Source: an uncultured Ruminiclostridium sp. | GTDB lineage: Bacteria > Bacillota > Clostridia > Oscillospirales > Ruminococcaceae | Reading direction: 5' to 3' | DNA length: 33,725 bases | NCBI GenBank assembly: GCA_944388385.1 | Contig: CALXIO010000024.1 | Location: forward strand, 1-33,725 | Part shown: piece after piece, positions 33,385-33,725 of the stretch | How the letters are laid out: every line of letters begins with the position of its first letter | Position numbering within the stretch: position 1 is the stretch's first letter | Notes under the pieces: model-generated | The model's input: only the letters and a program-made list of their open reading frames with translations | Databases searched by the model: none | Told to the model about the DNA's origin: nothing | Made by a program: the position numbers and the translations under genes

Positions 33385-33480
33385 CGGGGGGTGGGTGGAG
33401 TGCCGACAGCAGGCGAAAAAAATAAGAGGCCACATATCCCCTTATGGGGGTACACTATGCCGCCAGCACCAAAAAAATAA
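33376..33480. repeat. Partial third copy (C) of the GC-rich intergenic repeat
   Basis: The first ~50 bases match 161-210 with about one mismatch, then diverge. It contains two more instances of the A7TAA module seen in copies A and B (33416-33425 and 33471-33480). Confidence 0.7.
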
Positions 33481-33512
33481 AGGAGCGCACGACAAAAAAG
33501 TACCCCTCTCTA

Positions 33513-33555
33513 AACTCCATATAAAATACAGAAGACCACACCGCAAGGTGTGGTC
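33513..33555 (-). terminator. Terminator-like unit duplicated upstream of the tRNA terminator
   Basis: GACCACACC / GGTGTGGTC stem with a tetraloop, preceded on the plus strand by a module (AACTCCATATAAAA) that is repeated at 33600. On the minus strand only a weak T-rich tail follows, so termination strength is doubtful. Confidence 0.45.
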
Positions 33556-33610
33556 GCTCCACTTCAGCAACAATTTCGGTTAAATTGAATATCGGTCAGA
33601 ACTCCATATA

Positions 33611-33644
33611 AAACACAAAAGACCTCGCTCGAAAGAGCGAGGTC
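33611..33644 (-). terminator. Terminator of tRNA-Asn
   Basis: A perfect 10-bp stem GACCTCGCTC / GAGCGAGGTC (33621-33630 with 33635-33644) with a four-base loop, followed on the minus strand by TTTTGTGTTTT, lies 4 bp after the tRNA CCA end. Confidence 0.8.
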
Positions 33645-33648
33645 TTAA

Positions 33649-33724
33649 TGGCTCCCCCTGTTGGACTTGAACCAACGGCATCGTGATTAACAGTCACGCG
33701 CTCTACCGACTGAGCTAAGGAGGA
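33649..33724 (-). tRNA. tRNA-Asn (GTT)
   Basis: The minus strand folds as a full cloverleaf. The acceptor stem TCCTCCT pairs with AGGGGGA (one G-U pair). The D-arm reads GCTCAGTCGGTAGAGC and the anticodon arm CGTGA-CTGTTAA-TCACG has anticodon GTT. The T-arm GTTGG-TTCAAGT-CCAAC is canonical, and the gene encodes 3' GCCA. The mature end without CCA is 33652. It is complete within the window, and other tRNAs may lie just upstream. Confidence 0.96.
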
Positions 33725-33725
33725 A

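Noticed and set aside
32682..33583. ORFs of 66-111 aa on both strands in the right repeat region
   Set aside because: They run through hairpins and repeats, are rich in Gly/Pro/Arg from GC-rich DNA, and lack believable products.
1..33725. CRISPR array, prophage, complete insertion sequence or rRNA genes
   Set aside because: No regularly spaced repeats, no cas, phage or transposase proteins, and no rRNA sequence recognised.

Overview
The window looks like a chromosomal stretch from an anaerobic gut or rumen Clostridia member, most likely Oscillospirales (Ruminococcus-like). This is inferred from the gene set: a GH5 cellulase lipoprotein, a GH27 alpha-galactosidase, PdxS/PdxT, a PucR-controlled pyrimidine degradation cluster and multidomain GGDEF/EAL proteins. 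Moderate GC, strong AAGGAGG-type ribosome binding sites and many clean sigma-A promoters with 17-18 bp spacers agree. No database search was possible, so family calls rest on motifs.

Left part (1-8680). A GC-rich non-coding repeat (1-265) is followed by an unusual palindromic terminator, then a NifX-like protein and a MATE exporter (minus strand, coupled by a TAATG overlap). Next come an RpiR-type regulator and a BaiN/YhiN-like flavoprotein (plus). A GH5 endoglucanase (minus) diverges from a plus-strand operon of GH27 alpha-galactosidase, a small zinc-ribbon protein, a TauE/SafE permease broken by a C6-tract frameshift, and a low-molecular-weight tyrosine phosphatase. That operon ends in a terminator whose stem contains a parS-like palindrome.

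Centre (8711-20811). A single 12-kb minus-strand operon encodes what reads as a complete reductive pyrimidine catabolic route. In order of transcription: ABC ATPase, two permeases, an NMT1/THI5-like binding protein, dihydropyrimidinase, a PreA-type dihydropyrimidine dehydrogenase, a PucR regulator, a class III aminotransferase, an unrecognised 132-aa protein, an M20 carbamoyl-amino-acid hydrolase and an iron alcohol dehydrogenase. The predicted flow is uracil to dihydrouracil to N-carbamoyl-beta-alanine to beta-alanine to malonate semialdehyde to 3-hydroxypropionate. Three features stand out. The binding protein appears circularly permuted. The dehydrogenase carries a PreT-like Fe-S domain but there is no FAD/NAD(P)H subunit nearby. 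The operon leader contains an intrinsic terminator directly after a consensus promoter.

Right part (21003-33725). A minus-strand pair encodes a TrmH/RlmB methyltransferase and a 927-aa membrane protein that looks like a catalytically dead P-type ATPase. Two c-di-GMP genes diverge: a dCache-HAMP-PAS-GGDEF cyclase with a structured, terminator-bearing leader, and a 1205-aa LacI-sensor/GGDEF/EAL protein. PdxS and PdxT follow. The last kilobase is non-coding: more copies of the left-end repeat, a HEARO-like structured RNA, a run of seven perfect GC-rich hairpins, and a minus-strand tRNA-Asn(GTT) with its terminator.
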